Positions 51,913-61,713 of a stretch of 64,000 bases of DNA are shown here, in pieces. The notes below the pieces were generated by a model that did not search any database, had not been told where the DNA came from, and saw only the letters and a program-made list of their open reading frames with translations. The translations under genes and the position numbers were made by a program. The DNA lies in the NCBI RefSeq assembly GCF_004353915.1, contig NZ_SMRP01000014.1, forward strand, positions 131,471 to 195,470, written 5' to 3'. Source of the DNA: Paraburkholderia silviterrae (GTDB lineage: Bacteria > Pseudomonadota > Gammaproteobacteria > Burkholderiales > Burkholderiaceae). Every line of letters begins with the position of its first letter. The stretch's first letter is position 1.

Positions 51913-52842
51913 ATGTCGCTTCACGAAAATCACGCCGCGCTCGCCAACACCACTTTGCGCAGCAACGCGCCTCAGGAATGGGTGGCCAGGCTCGAACTGG
52001 GCTTCGAGCGTCACGATGCCCCTCAAGGCGACGTGCTCCGCAGCGCGCGCACGACGCTCGCGCATCGGCTGCACGTGGGGCCGTTGCGCGTGCAACGGCC
52101 GCTCTATCCCGAAGGCGATGCGATCTGCCACGCGGTGATCGTGCATCCGCCCGCGGGCATCGCCGGCGGCGACCGGCTCGACATCGACGTGAACGTAGGC
52201 GACGGCGCGCACGCGGTGCTCACCACGCCCGGCGCCACCAAGTGGTACAAGTCCAATGGCCGCGTGGCGCGCCAGCGCATCAAGCTGCTCGTGGGCGCGG
52301 GTGCGAAGCTCGACTGGCTGCCGCAGAACAATCTCGTCTTCGATCACGCGCACGCCGAGCTCGACCTCTCGCTCACGCTCGCAGAAGGCGCAACGGCCAT
52401 CGGCTGGGACGCCATGCAGCTTGGCCGCCAGGCGGCCGGCGAGCGCTGGTCGGCCGGCATGGTGCGCTCGCTCACGCGGGTGGCGCGCGCCGCCACGCAA
52501 GACACCGACGAACAACTGCTCTGGTTCGAACGCGCCCTGGTGGACGCCGCCGACCCGCTGCGCGACGCGCCGCAGGGCCTCGCGGGCTATCCGGCGTTCG
52601 GCATGCTGTGGGCCATCGGGGCGGCCTGCAACGAAGGGCTCGCGCAAGACCTCGCGGTCACGCTCCCCTTCGACGATGCCCTGCGCGCGGGCGCAACCTG
52701 CGTCGCGCCGGGTGTGCTGCTGGTGCGCGTCATCGCGCACTCGATGGAGCCGCTGCAACAGACACTCACGCGATGCTGGACGCAGTTGCGCCCCATCGTG
52801 CACGGCGTCAAGGCGGCGCCGCTGCGTCTGTGGACGACCTGA
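51913..52842 (+). CDS. ureD: Urease accessory protein UreD
   Basis: 309 residues. UreD forms the nickel-loading scaffold with UreF and UreG on apo-urease. Conserved strings VHPPAGIAGGDRLDIDVNVG (48 residues before VLTTPGATKWYKS), LDWLPQNNLVFDHAHAE and WDAMQLGRQAAGERW are present. ATG at 51913 gives a plausible start; 51868 is an alternative. Normally the first gene of ureDABCEFG, but here ureA lies 6.4 kb away beyond inserted DNA. Confidence 0.94.
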   Translation: MSLHENHAALANTTLRSNAPQEWVARLELGFERHDAPQGDVLRSARTTLAHRLHVGPLRVQRPLYPEGDAICHAVIVHPPAGIAGGDRLDIDVNVGDGAHAVLTTPGATKWYKSNGRVARQRIKLLVGAGAKLDWLPQNNLVFDHAHAELDLSLTLAEGATAIGWDAMQLGRQAAGERWSAGMVRSLTRVARAATQDTDEQLLWFERALVDAADPLRDAPQGLAGYPAFGMLWAIGAACNEGLAQDLAVTLPFDDALRAGATCVAPGVLLVRVIAHSMEPLQQTLTRCWTQLRPIVHGVKAAPLRLWTT

Positions 52843-53660
52843 ATCCGCTTTTCGCGCACCAGATCGGCGCACTTGTGCAACCGTGAATAAACAATAGAGT
52901 CCGGCACAAGCCAACAGACTTTGACTCGACACAATAAAGCTTGACCCAACACCGTCGGCCTCTCACGTCCCGGGGTGGCAACCAGCGCGAAGGACGCGTC
53001 CCGACAGACCAAGGCCCGTGACACGCACCGCCAGGTGGGCATTCGGACGGCGGCCGTTCAAACGACAAGTTTCCCCGCTCGCTGATCGGCCGGTTGTGGC
53101 CGGTTTCACCCGCTGAGCTTTGATGCCACAAAGCAGCCGCTCGCACCCGGGAATGTTTTGAACGACAGCTAACGGCGAGGTCGGCGAGCGCTCGCGATCG
53201 GCCAACTTCAGACATTGGCTAGTATGCCGGGGCAGCCGCTCGAACGTCTCGTCCGCCCTTGGCAACAGACATTTGCTGGCGGAGCGCGGTTCCCTGCGAT
53301 TGGTTCCCGCTCAGTGACCTTGATCAGGTCGATAAAAGCAGCCAGTGCGCGCGAGGCAACCATTGCCAAAGCTTCCGGCGCTCCAACCTTCTAGGTGGCG
53401 CCAATCGCTCCGTTCACAGTTTGGTGGGGAATATCCATCAACCATACGTCGGCTTGCTCGCCCGCATAGAACGGGCTCCGCTCAAGATGCATGACCGGCT
53501 ACTCCCCGACACCCGGCAAATGCGGAATGGCGCCCGCTGTGAGCAGAATTTCAACCCCGGGGTCGAGCCATCCGTTGGATGATAGCGGCTCGCGCCTGCC
53601 ACTGACAAAAAAGCGCAACCACCCTGCGCAGGCGTCTGGCTGGGTGACTACCGGGGGACC
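52843..53660. other. Non-coding, apparently decayed DNA at the left end of the insertion in the urease locus
   Basis: 818 bp with no convincing gene on either strand. Fragments such as GGCGGCCGTTC, CAGCCGCTCG and AACGACAGCTAACGGCGAGG give the look of degenerate repeat sequence. No integrase, no clear direct-repeat boundary with the right side, and no strong terminator after ureD were found by eye. Confidence 0.5.
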
Positions 53661-54297
53661 ATGATGAAGAGAACACTGCTTGCAATTTGCTTCGGGATGG
53701 TTGTGCTCAATGGCGCGCGGCGTGCACGAAGAACTGCCGCCGGGGGCCGTGTCGACCGGCTCGGTCAACACCACCGGACATGTTGACATCTACCGCAACG
53801 GGGATTTACCACGGCGGCCGTTTTATTGCCTCGCCAAGGTGGCCGCCCACGGGAATGCTGACGCTACTCACGACACGCTCGAAACCACGCTGGAGAGCGA
53901 GACGTTGAAGCTCAATGCTGACTGCCTCTTGCTGACGGCCGAAAATGTCACGAACGACGGGACTATCGGCTCCTACGGCGGCGGTCTTTTCTCATCCACT
54001 CAAATCAAGCGGCCGCACCTGTACGGTGTCGCGTGCAAGTATTCGCAAGTCAAGCTGGGCATTAATCAGGACAAGGACCATGTCGTCAGCTACGTCAGCG
54101 ACGGTTCACCCGCTGCAACAGCCGGCATCGTCGAAGGCGACAAGATCCTGGCCATCAACGGCGTGTCCATCGCCTCCTCACCGTTTGTGACCGAAACCGA
54201 AGTCAGCACGAAGAAGCCCGGCGATACAGTGACGATCGAGTTCCTCAACAAGAGCGGCAAGAAGGAACGCAAAGTCATCACTCTTTCAGGTTCCTGA
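53661..54297 (+). pseudogene. PDZ-domain exported protein with a probable frameshift after the signal peptide
   Basis: The ATG at 53661, after GGGGGACC, opens a signal peptide (MMKRTLLAICFGMVVLNG), but that frame stops after about 41 codons. The rest continues in the next frame to 54297 and ends in a clear PDZ domain: LGINQDKDHVVSYVSDGSPA, AGIVEGDKILAINGVSIA and GDTVTIEFLNKSGKKER. A one-base indel near 53700-53715 best explains this. The downstream frame alone would need a TTG or internal ATG start and would lack export. The original was probably a periplasmic or lipid-anchored PDZ protein. Confidence 0.6.
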
Positions 54298-54403
54298 CGC
54301 TACCGACACACCGCCGCTCATCTTTGGCAAGCGCACTACAAGCCCACTCAACTGCGGCTCCTTACCTTCACAAGCTTTGACGCGCCATACGGAGGACCGT
54401 TAA

Positions 54404-54574
54404 ATGTCTCTCATCAAATGTCATGAATGCGGCAGCAATATAAGCACGGTCGCCAGGAGATGCCCGAGTTGTGGCGCATTATCGAAAACACGTTTCAACA
54501 GGATGACGACTATCGCTGCTATCGTGATTGCGGGATTGCGGGATTGCGGGATTGCCCGCATGGTATTTACCTAA
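54404..54574 (+). CDS. Small zinc-ribbon membrane protein, C-terminus possibly altered by a repeat
   Basis: 56 residues. Two CxxC knuckles (CHEC at 6-9, CPSC at 20-23) make a zinc ribbon, followed by a short hydrophobic stretch (TTIAAIVIAGL, 35-45) like small zinc-ribbon proteins with one membrane helix. GGAGG lies eight bases before the ATG. An 8-bp repeat (GATTGCGG x3) within the hydrophobic part is not a multiple of three, so copy changes would alter the C-terminus. Function unknown. Confidence 0.6.
   Translation: MSLIKCHECGSNISTVARRCPSCGALSKTRFNRMTTIAAIVIAGLRDCGIARMVFT
54526..54549. repeat. 8-bp tandem repeat, 3 copies, inside the zinc-ribbon gene
   Basis: GATTGCGG three times followed by GATTGCCC. 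Unit length shifts the reading frame on gain or loss. Confidence 0.9.
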
Positions 54575-54678
54575 CACGCTAAGCGCTGATACTCCAACTC
54601 GTCGTGTTCGATCTCGTCATACCGCGGCTCCCAGGCGGCAATGAAAGCGTCATCGATTACATCGAGTGTCGGAAGCAT
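54571..54678 (-). CDS. Small acidic ORF or gene fragment (35 aa)
   Basis: Starts at ATG after AAAGGACCC and reads MLPTLDVIDDAFIAAWEPRY, then an acidic EIEHDELEYQ segment. The N-terminus looks like that of short proteins in which an acidic N-terminal module precedes a longer body, so this may be a truncated remnant. Not identified. Confidence 0.3.
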   Translation of the reverse strand: MLPTLDVIDDAFIAAWEPRYDEIEHDELEYQRLAC

Positions 54679-54967
54679 GGCGGGTCCTTTCTTTTTCTGG
54701 CTATCCACACGTTTCGTGAGTCGTGGTCTGGCATGCGGGCAATGATTCCAACGCGCACTGCGGCGATCCGGGAACGAAGGCCTCTCGCAGAGAAGTGACA
54801 GCGCCCGCTGCGTGCGCACGGCGCGGGCGCCACTGCTGCTCGTCGAGAAGCTGATCAGCAGTACGGCGAATGAAGTGCCGCCTTTTTCTTGAGAAGCTAT
54901 TGCCCCGTATCTTTACTGCCAAGTGCCGCGTGAAAATCCGATCCTTGCTGGCATTCACCTATCGAAT

Positions 54968-56083
54968 CTAGGCAATCACGGCAGGATTAGATGGCGCTTT
55001 ACGTTGAATTTTGTGCATGATCGGCTTTTCGAGCAAATGCCAACTAACCGTTCCCATGATGACCGCACTGATCAATGTAAGCATTCCAACGAGGACAATA
55101 TTCATGTCCGGGCGATACCAGAGAATTAATTTAGCAGCGGGCCACGCGTAGAGATAGACACCATAGGATATGTCATTTTCGCTGTTGATTTTGCAAGTAA
55201 CATATTGCTTGCCCAGATTTGAAATCGCTATTACCAAGTAGCCGCCAAATATTGCTACGGCCAGATTGGCGGTTCTTGGCTCAAATAAGAACGTTACGAG
55301 AGCTGCTGCCGAAAAAGCTGCCGTCCATTTTTTGTCGAAACTTATGCGATCCTTGTAGATTTGATATGTTGATCCGCACAAGAATACGCCAACAAATCTT
55401 ATGGTTGAGCGTGGCTCTCCAACGGTCAGATTGAAAATTCTATCCCAAAAGGAGTGTGCCTGGGTTTGTGCGAGAGCAGCTTCATAACCGAAAGGATGGT
55501 AGTGCTCCGGAATTATGCATGAGAGCACGAGAAATGAAATTGCCGTGATAAGAATGACGCGCTTCCTATTGAAAAATCCAAGCAATCCAAGTGCTAGAAT
55601 CAAGAGGTAGCATCTAAATTCGTAAGGTATCGTCCACATCGCACCATTCAAATCAGGATAGTACGTACCATGAAACGCCGTCGTTGACATTGGCGGTTGG
55701 AGTAGCAGTATTCTCGCCGCCAGGCTCAAAACATGTTGCGGAGTGACCGCAACGTCACCTCCTCCCAATGGAGCAACGACGAGATCGCAAATTAGGTATG
55801 ATGCTGCAAATGCCGGGTAAATTCGAAAAATTCGCTTCTTAAGAAAAGAGACAGGTGACTGAGTTTTGAGGTAGCTTGCGGAAATCAGGTATCCACTTAT
55901 AAGGAAAAATCCGTCTACAGCAAGTTCTCCAAAGGATATCGATCCGAATATATTGGTTAAAATCTCTCGGTTACGATTTCCGTCGTAAATTTCTGGGGTG
56001 TGGGACAGTATGACAAGCGATGCGAATAAAAGCCTCAAGAAGCCAAAGGAGTTTTCGCGTGATTCATATTTTAGCTGGCTCAT
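54968..56083 (-). CDS. Acyltransferase-3 family membrane protein (OafA-like)
   Basis: 371 residues from ATG at 56083 (GTG at 56101 is an alternative; neither has a strong ribosome site). About ten membrane helices. The N-terminal LRLLFASLVILSHTPEIYDG carries the conserved histidine of acyltransferase-3, then ELAVDGFFLISGYLIS and KKRIFRIYPAFAASYL with the RxxR-like basic motif. Such enzymes O-acylate surface polysaccharides, LPS or exported metabolites; substrate unknown. Base composition is much more AT-rich than neighbouring genes, indicating horizontal acquisition. The frame appears intact. Confidence 0.88.
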   Translation of the reverse strand: MSQLKYESRENSFGFLRLLFASLVILSHTPEIYDGNRNREILTNIFGSISFGELAVDGFFLISGYLISASYLKTQSPVSFLKKRIFRIYPAFAASYLICDLVVAPLGGGDVAVTPQHVLSLAARILLLQPPMSTTAFHGTYYPDLNGAMWTIPYEFRCYLLILALGLLGFFNRKRVILITAISFLVLSCIIPEHYHPFGYEAALAQTQAHSFWDRIFNLTVGEPRSTIRFVGVFLCGSTYQIYKDRISFDKKWTAAFSAAALVTFLFEPRTANLAVAIFGGYLVIAISNLGKQYVTCKINSENDISYGVYLYAWPAAKLILWYRPDMNIVLVGMLTLISAVIMGTVSWHLLEKPIMHKIQRKAPSNPAVIA

Positions 56084-56101
56084 TATTTTGTCGGTAAGCA
56101 C

Positions 56102-56368
56102 AGTTGATGTTGATGTGACATCTGACTAAAGCTTTTTGTCCAAAATGCGTGCGACGACTCCGACAACATGCATCCGTGGCCATACATACCATGCCTTGAA
56201 GCGAGGCCAGTTCCTTATCGTATTTTAAGCACACAACTATCTCCATCTGTGCGGACGCGAACATAGACGCGCACGGGCCTTGTTCGATGTTGTAGCGTCT
56301 GGGCGTGACGCGTACGCTGTCGAGCGCCCGATACGCGCGCCGGTCCGTGAACCCCTGACTTGGCGGGC
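56102..56368. other. Sequence upstream of the acyltransferase gene
   Basis: About 270 bp with the AT-rich composition of the acyltransferase on its left and GC-rich sequence from about 56270. Presumably includes the acyltransferase promoter; no gene supported. Confidence 0.3.
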
Positions 56369-56591
56369 CTATCCGTGGCCCTGCTGTTGCAATTTGCGAG
56401 CCTCAGCGGCTTCCGCGTCGAGCTTGTCGCGCGTTTCCTGCATGGCTTTATTCGAGTCGGTATCGACGTTCCAATCGCGTCTCGTCAAGCGATTCACCCC
56501 CTTAGGTGTCAAATCCCCGTCCGGTTTGACTGTACCCGTGGCGACGTTGAGACGCGAACGACATATCGTTAAGTTTCTTCCTCTGAGCCAT
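56369..56591 (-). pseudogene. Small frameshifted gene (about 74 codons)
   Basis: After AGGAGAACCGCC an ATG at 56591 starts MAQRKKLNDMS, a credible small-protein N-terminus, but that frame ends within 30 codons. The adjacent frame continues smoothly as RLNVATGTVKPDGDLTPKGV, then a helical QETRDKLDAEAAEARKLQQ to a stop at 56369. A single-base indel near 56555-56562 joins them. Not assigned to a family. Confidence 0.5.
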
Positions 56592-56764
56592 GGCGGTTCT
56601 CCTGAAGAGGAGCGTGCTCGACATCGGCCGCAGTTCATGACTATCAGAATAGGCTCGAGACGTACGCGAACCTAAGCACGGAATGGATGGGGGGCACTGT
56701 CCAAGGTAACACCTGTTGACCGGAAATGCCTACAGAGTGCCTACACGTGGCCGGAAATGAAAAG

Positions 56765-56792
56765 GGACTTACAGGCAAAGCGCTGTAAGTCC
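56765..56792 (-). terminator. Terminator hairpin downstream of the tRNA-Lys fragment
   Basis: 10-base perfect stem GGACTTACAG / CTGTAAGTCC with an 8-base loop. On the minus strand it is followed by CTTTTC, 11 bases after the tRNA CCA end, so it looks like the natural tRNA terminator carried along. Confidence 0.75.
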
Positions 56793-56802
56793 TTGAATTC
56801 TT

Positions 56803-56850
56803 TGGTTGGGCGTGAGTGACTCGAACACTCGACCTAAGGATTAAGAGTCC
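56803..56850 (-). other. 3' half of a tRNA-Lys(CUU) gene, likely attachment-site remnant
   Basis: On the minus strand GGACTCTTAATCC (anticodon loop with CTT) is followed by variable loop, T-arm GAGTGTTCGAGTCACTC and acceptor end CGCCCAACCA. The 5' half (D-arm and first acceptor strand) is absent, replaced by unrelated sequence. Integrative elements that use tRNA genes leave exactly such 3' copies. Not a functional tRNA. Confidence 0.8.
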
Positions 56851-56951
56851 GGGGGCCGTAAAAGCGAACCCGATTTCGCTTCTACTCAGCACTTCGCCGA
56901 TGGATCGCACTCGGTGGCCCGGTCGGACCACGCGAACGGCCGTTTCACTTT

Positions 56952-58560
56952 GATAGTGTTGAAAAACTCGGCAATTTTCTTGGCTGGCGCCTATCCTGGG
57001 ATGTGAGCAATCGATAGGGGTATCAGCCATGATGGGTCAACGAGGTGGTTCGCAGGAGCGGCTCTTCTACTCGTTCAACCTCGAAGATCACGTGCCATCG
57101 AATCATCTGCTACGAGCAATCGATCGCGTGCTTGATCTCGGCGATTTACGTCAGCATCTCGCACCGTACTATAGCCATACCGGCCGCCCCTAGATCGACC
57201 CCGAGTTGATGGTTCGAATGCTGATTGTTGGCTACTGTTTCAGCATTCGTTCCGAGCGCAGGCTATGCGAGGAGGTTCATCTCAATTTGGCCTATCGCTG
57301 GTTCTGCCGCCTCGGCCTGGACGATGCTGTTCCTGACCACTCGACGTTCTCCAAGAATCGACATGGTCGATTCCGCCAAAGCGGCACCCTGCGTCAGGTG
57401 TTCGAATCCGTCTTGCGCCGCTGTATGGTTGAGGGACTGGTGGCCGAAGAGGGCTTCGCAATAGACGCCAGCGTCATCAAAGCTGACGCTAACCGGTCTC
57501 GTGGAGTTGCAGGCACGGATGCAATCGACTGGGTCAAAGGCGCTGAGTCAAGCCGCGCCGTGCTCGAATATCTTGAAGCCTTGGACGCCAGCAACCCCGT
57601 GAATGAAGAATCTTCAACAAAGCCTGAGGCTGTGAGTCAGCCGATCAAGATCTCCTACTGACCCGGCATCACGCCTGACGGCAGCGACGGGAAGCCCTGC
57701 TTTCTACGCTTACTCGACAAATTATTTGATCGACCTGCCGGCAGGAATCATCGTCGATGTTGAGGCAACGCCCGCCCATCGAACATACGAGGTCAACTCA
57801 ACCAAGACGATGGTCACTCGGGTGGAGCAGCGATTCAACCTCAAGCCTCGTCGCCTCGTGGGCGACACCGCTTATGGCACAGCTCCCATGTTGGCCTGGA
57901 TGGTCGAAGAGAAAAATATCGAGCCACATATTCCGGTGTGGGATAAGACGGAACGCAAAAATGGCACCCTATCCAGCACTGACTTCCAATGGATCGAAGA
58001 GGCTGGCGAATATCGCTGTCCGCTCGGCAAAGCGCTACGCCGCGAATGGAGGTCGTACAGGAAGCCGCGAACAAATATCACGAAAGCCGACACCGTGATC
58101 TACCGATCCACCCAATCCGACTGCGCAGGCTGTGCCATGAAGGATCGGTGCTGTCCCAATACACCGTTTCGCATGATCGCCCGCAGCATTCATGAGGATG
58201 CGCGCAATGTTGCCCGCCGAATTGCCACCACTGCGCAATACCAGCGTTCAAGCTGCGAGCGCAAGAAGGTGGAGATGCTCTTTGCGCACCTCAAACGCAT
58301 CCTGAAGTTAGATCGCCTGCGTCTACGAGGGCTCTCAGGCGCTCAGGACGAGTTCCTCCTGGCTGCCACTGCTCAGAACCTGCGACGTATGGCGAAACGG
58401 TTGACATCAGTTGGGCAAAAGTCGATAGCAGTTGCCACTTGATGTGGTATCCGTGGTCCGTAACCCCGGATACCGCTGATGTCGATAGGAACGCAAAGCC
58501 GTCAAATGCGTAGCGATTGCTGTATGGGCCGCCCGCGAACTCGAGTTTTTCAACACTATC
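56952..58560 (+). mobile_element. IS1182-like insertion sequence, inactive
   Basis: Bounded by a perfect 19-bp inverted repeat, GATAGTGTTGAAAAACTCG at 56952-56970 and its reverse complement at 58542-58560; total about 1.6 kb. Encodes a single DDE transposase that is interrupted. The intact ends suggest it could still be moved by a transposase supplied elsewhere. No obvious target-site duplication seen at the outer edges. Confidence 0.88.
57029..58442 (+). pseudogene. IS1182-family transposase, interrupted by a stop and a frameshift
   Basis: Starts MMGQRGGSQERLFYSFNLED and continues in frame except for TAG at 57191-57193 (after HTGRP). At about 57656 the frame shifts: the first part ends ...PIKISY then TGA, and the next frame picks up TDPASRLTAATGSPAFYAYS. 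The second half has VGDTAYGTAPMLAWM, an IEPHIPVWDKTER segment, cysteine pairs CAGCAMKDRCC, and KKVEMLFAHLKRILKLDRLR with the catalytic glutamate region. Both lesions make it non-functional as read. Confidence 0.88.
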
Positions 58561-58615
58561 CCACGATTGCGGACCGTGGCGCTTGAGCCAGCCTCAACGA
58601 CGGTGGCAGATAGCG

Positions 58616-58783
58616 CTATTGGCTATCGAGTACGACCGACACAAGCAGCAGCAGAACGGACGACCAGACAAACAGATCGCCGAACACATTGGACGTGCCG
58701 AATCCAGCGCCTGCCATTACGCTCGACAGCCAGAAAGTGAGCGCACTCATCATGAGCACACCATGATGAGGGTTGTATTGCAT
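58616..58783 (-). CDS. Possible small hydrophobic membrane protein (55 aa)
   Basis: Reads MQYNPHHGVLMMSALTFWLS, then SSVMAGAGFGTSNVFGDLF and a second hydrophobic run WSSVLLLLVSVVL, so two membrane helices. No strong ribosome site before the ATG. Adjacent to the IS. May be a real small gene or a remnant; not recognised. Confidence 0.35.
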   Translation of the reverse strand: MQYNPHHGVLMMSALTFWLSSVMAGAGFGTSNVFGDLFVWSSVLLLLVSVVLDSQ

Positions 58784-59087
58784 CGCTTTGCTTCTGCTGC
58801 TTTCTTTGCGTCGGTGTACATCATCGAGTGAGCAAGAAATGGTCATCAGTTTCCGCATTGCGCGTGGATGTGGGATGTTTCCACGTACGCGGGGCGCGTG
58901 TCCGTGCGCAAACGCATACAGTGGGCGCGCCGACCGGGTACTCGCTCGCAGCGCGATATTCAATATCTTCGCGGCACGTCGGAATGACGGAAGGACGAAC
59001 GTCAGAGTGAACAGAAGCTTCGCGGTGGAAGTTAGTGCAGCTGCATGCCCCGGCGTCGGTCGCTTCGCAGCGCAGCAACGCTCATGC

Positions 59088-59115
59088 GGTGCACGAAATT
59101 CACGAGATTGGTGCA
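59088..59115 (+). promoter_or_regulatory. GGTGCA direct repeat upstream of the ureA sigma-54 promoter
   Basis: GGTGCA at 59088-59093 and 59110-59115, 22 bp apart, the same half-site and spacing as the TGCACC pair upstream of urtA (in the opposite orientation). Possible activator site; only about 20 bp from the -24 element, closer than usual for NtrC. Confidence 0.35.
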
Positions 59116-59135
59116 TCCGCGCTGCTCCTCTTCAT

Positions 59136-59151
59136 TGGCACACACCTTGCT
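59136..59151 (+). promoter_or_regulatory. Sigma-54 (RpoN) promoter upstream of ureA
   Basis: TGGCACACACCTTGCT matches TGGCACRNNNNTTGCW exactly with correct -24/-12 spacing, 113 bases before the ureA ATG. Gives ureABCEFG a promoter independent of the urtA one. Confidence 0.82.
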
Positions 59152-59263
59152 TTGAGCTTGCATCGCTTCACACGCGCGGCGCGTGACGCCGAAAGCTGTC
59201 CGTAACCCGCCTCCCGTAAGCTCAGCCGATGCGCGATCAGGCGACCCCAACCGACCCAGAACG

Positions 59264-59566
<303 letters not shown>

Positions 59567-59628
59567 GCTTTGCATGTGACCAGAGCAACGTGCCAAAGCA
59601 CCCAATCTGGTCGACAAGGAGACCGAGC

Positions 59629-59934
59629 ATGATCCCCGGCGAAATGCTGATCGACGAAGGCGAAATCGAGCTCAACGCGGGCCGCGAAACCGTGACCGTA
59701 ACGGTCGCGAACACCGGCGACCGCCCCGTGCAGATCGGCTCGCACTTCCACTTCTATGAAGTCAACGAAGCGCTCTCGTTTGAGCGCGAGGCTGCGCGCG
59801 GCTTTCGCCTGAACATTGCGGCAGGCACCGCTGTGCGCTTCGAGCCCGGCCAGGAGCGCACCGTCGAGCTGGTCGCGCTCGCGGGCGAGCGCGCCGTCTA
59901 CGGCTTCAACGGCAAGGTGATGGGCCCGCTCTGA
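59629..59934 (+). CDS. ureB: Urease beta subunit
   Basis: 101 residues. MIPGEMLIDEGEIELNAGRE, then IGSHFHFYEVNEALSFERE and AVRFEPGQERTVELVALAG, all typical. AAGGAG lies about 9 bases before the ATG. Structural subunit between UreA and UreC; ureC follows after 40 bases. Confidence 0.97.
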   Translation: MIPGEMLIDEGEIELNAGRETVTVTVANTGDRPVQIGSHFHFYEVNEALSFEREAARGFRLNIAAGTAVRFEPGQERTVELVALAGERAVYGFNGKVMGPL

Positions 59935-59974
59935 GCCGCGGCGCGCCCACTTTCGAATTCATCAGGATTCCGAT

Positions 59975-61681
<1,707 letters not shown>

Positions 61682-61713
61682 TATGAAACACGCCCGACGC
61701 GGCGAGTACTGAT

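Larger units (their letters stand above)
58561..59263. other. Right part of the insertion region up to ureA
   Basis: About 700 bp between the IS end and ureA. Contains one possible small membrane ORF (58616-58783, minus) and the ureA promoter region (GGTGCA repeats and sigma-54 site at 59136-59151). The rest looks non-coding. Confidence 0.5.

Noticed and set aside
56803..56890. Functional tRNA-Lys gene
   Set aside because: Only the anticodon-to-3' half is present; no D-arm or 5' acceptor strand can be formed from upstream sequence.
58616..59116. 166-codon version of the small membrane ORF right of the IS
   Set aside because: The upstream part has no protein-like character and overlaps the ureA promoter region; only the last 55 codons look plausible.
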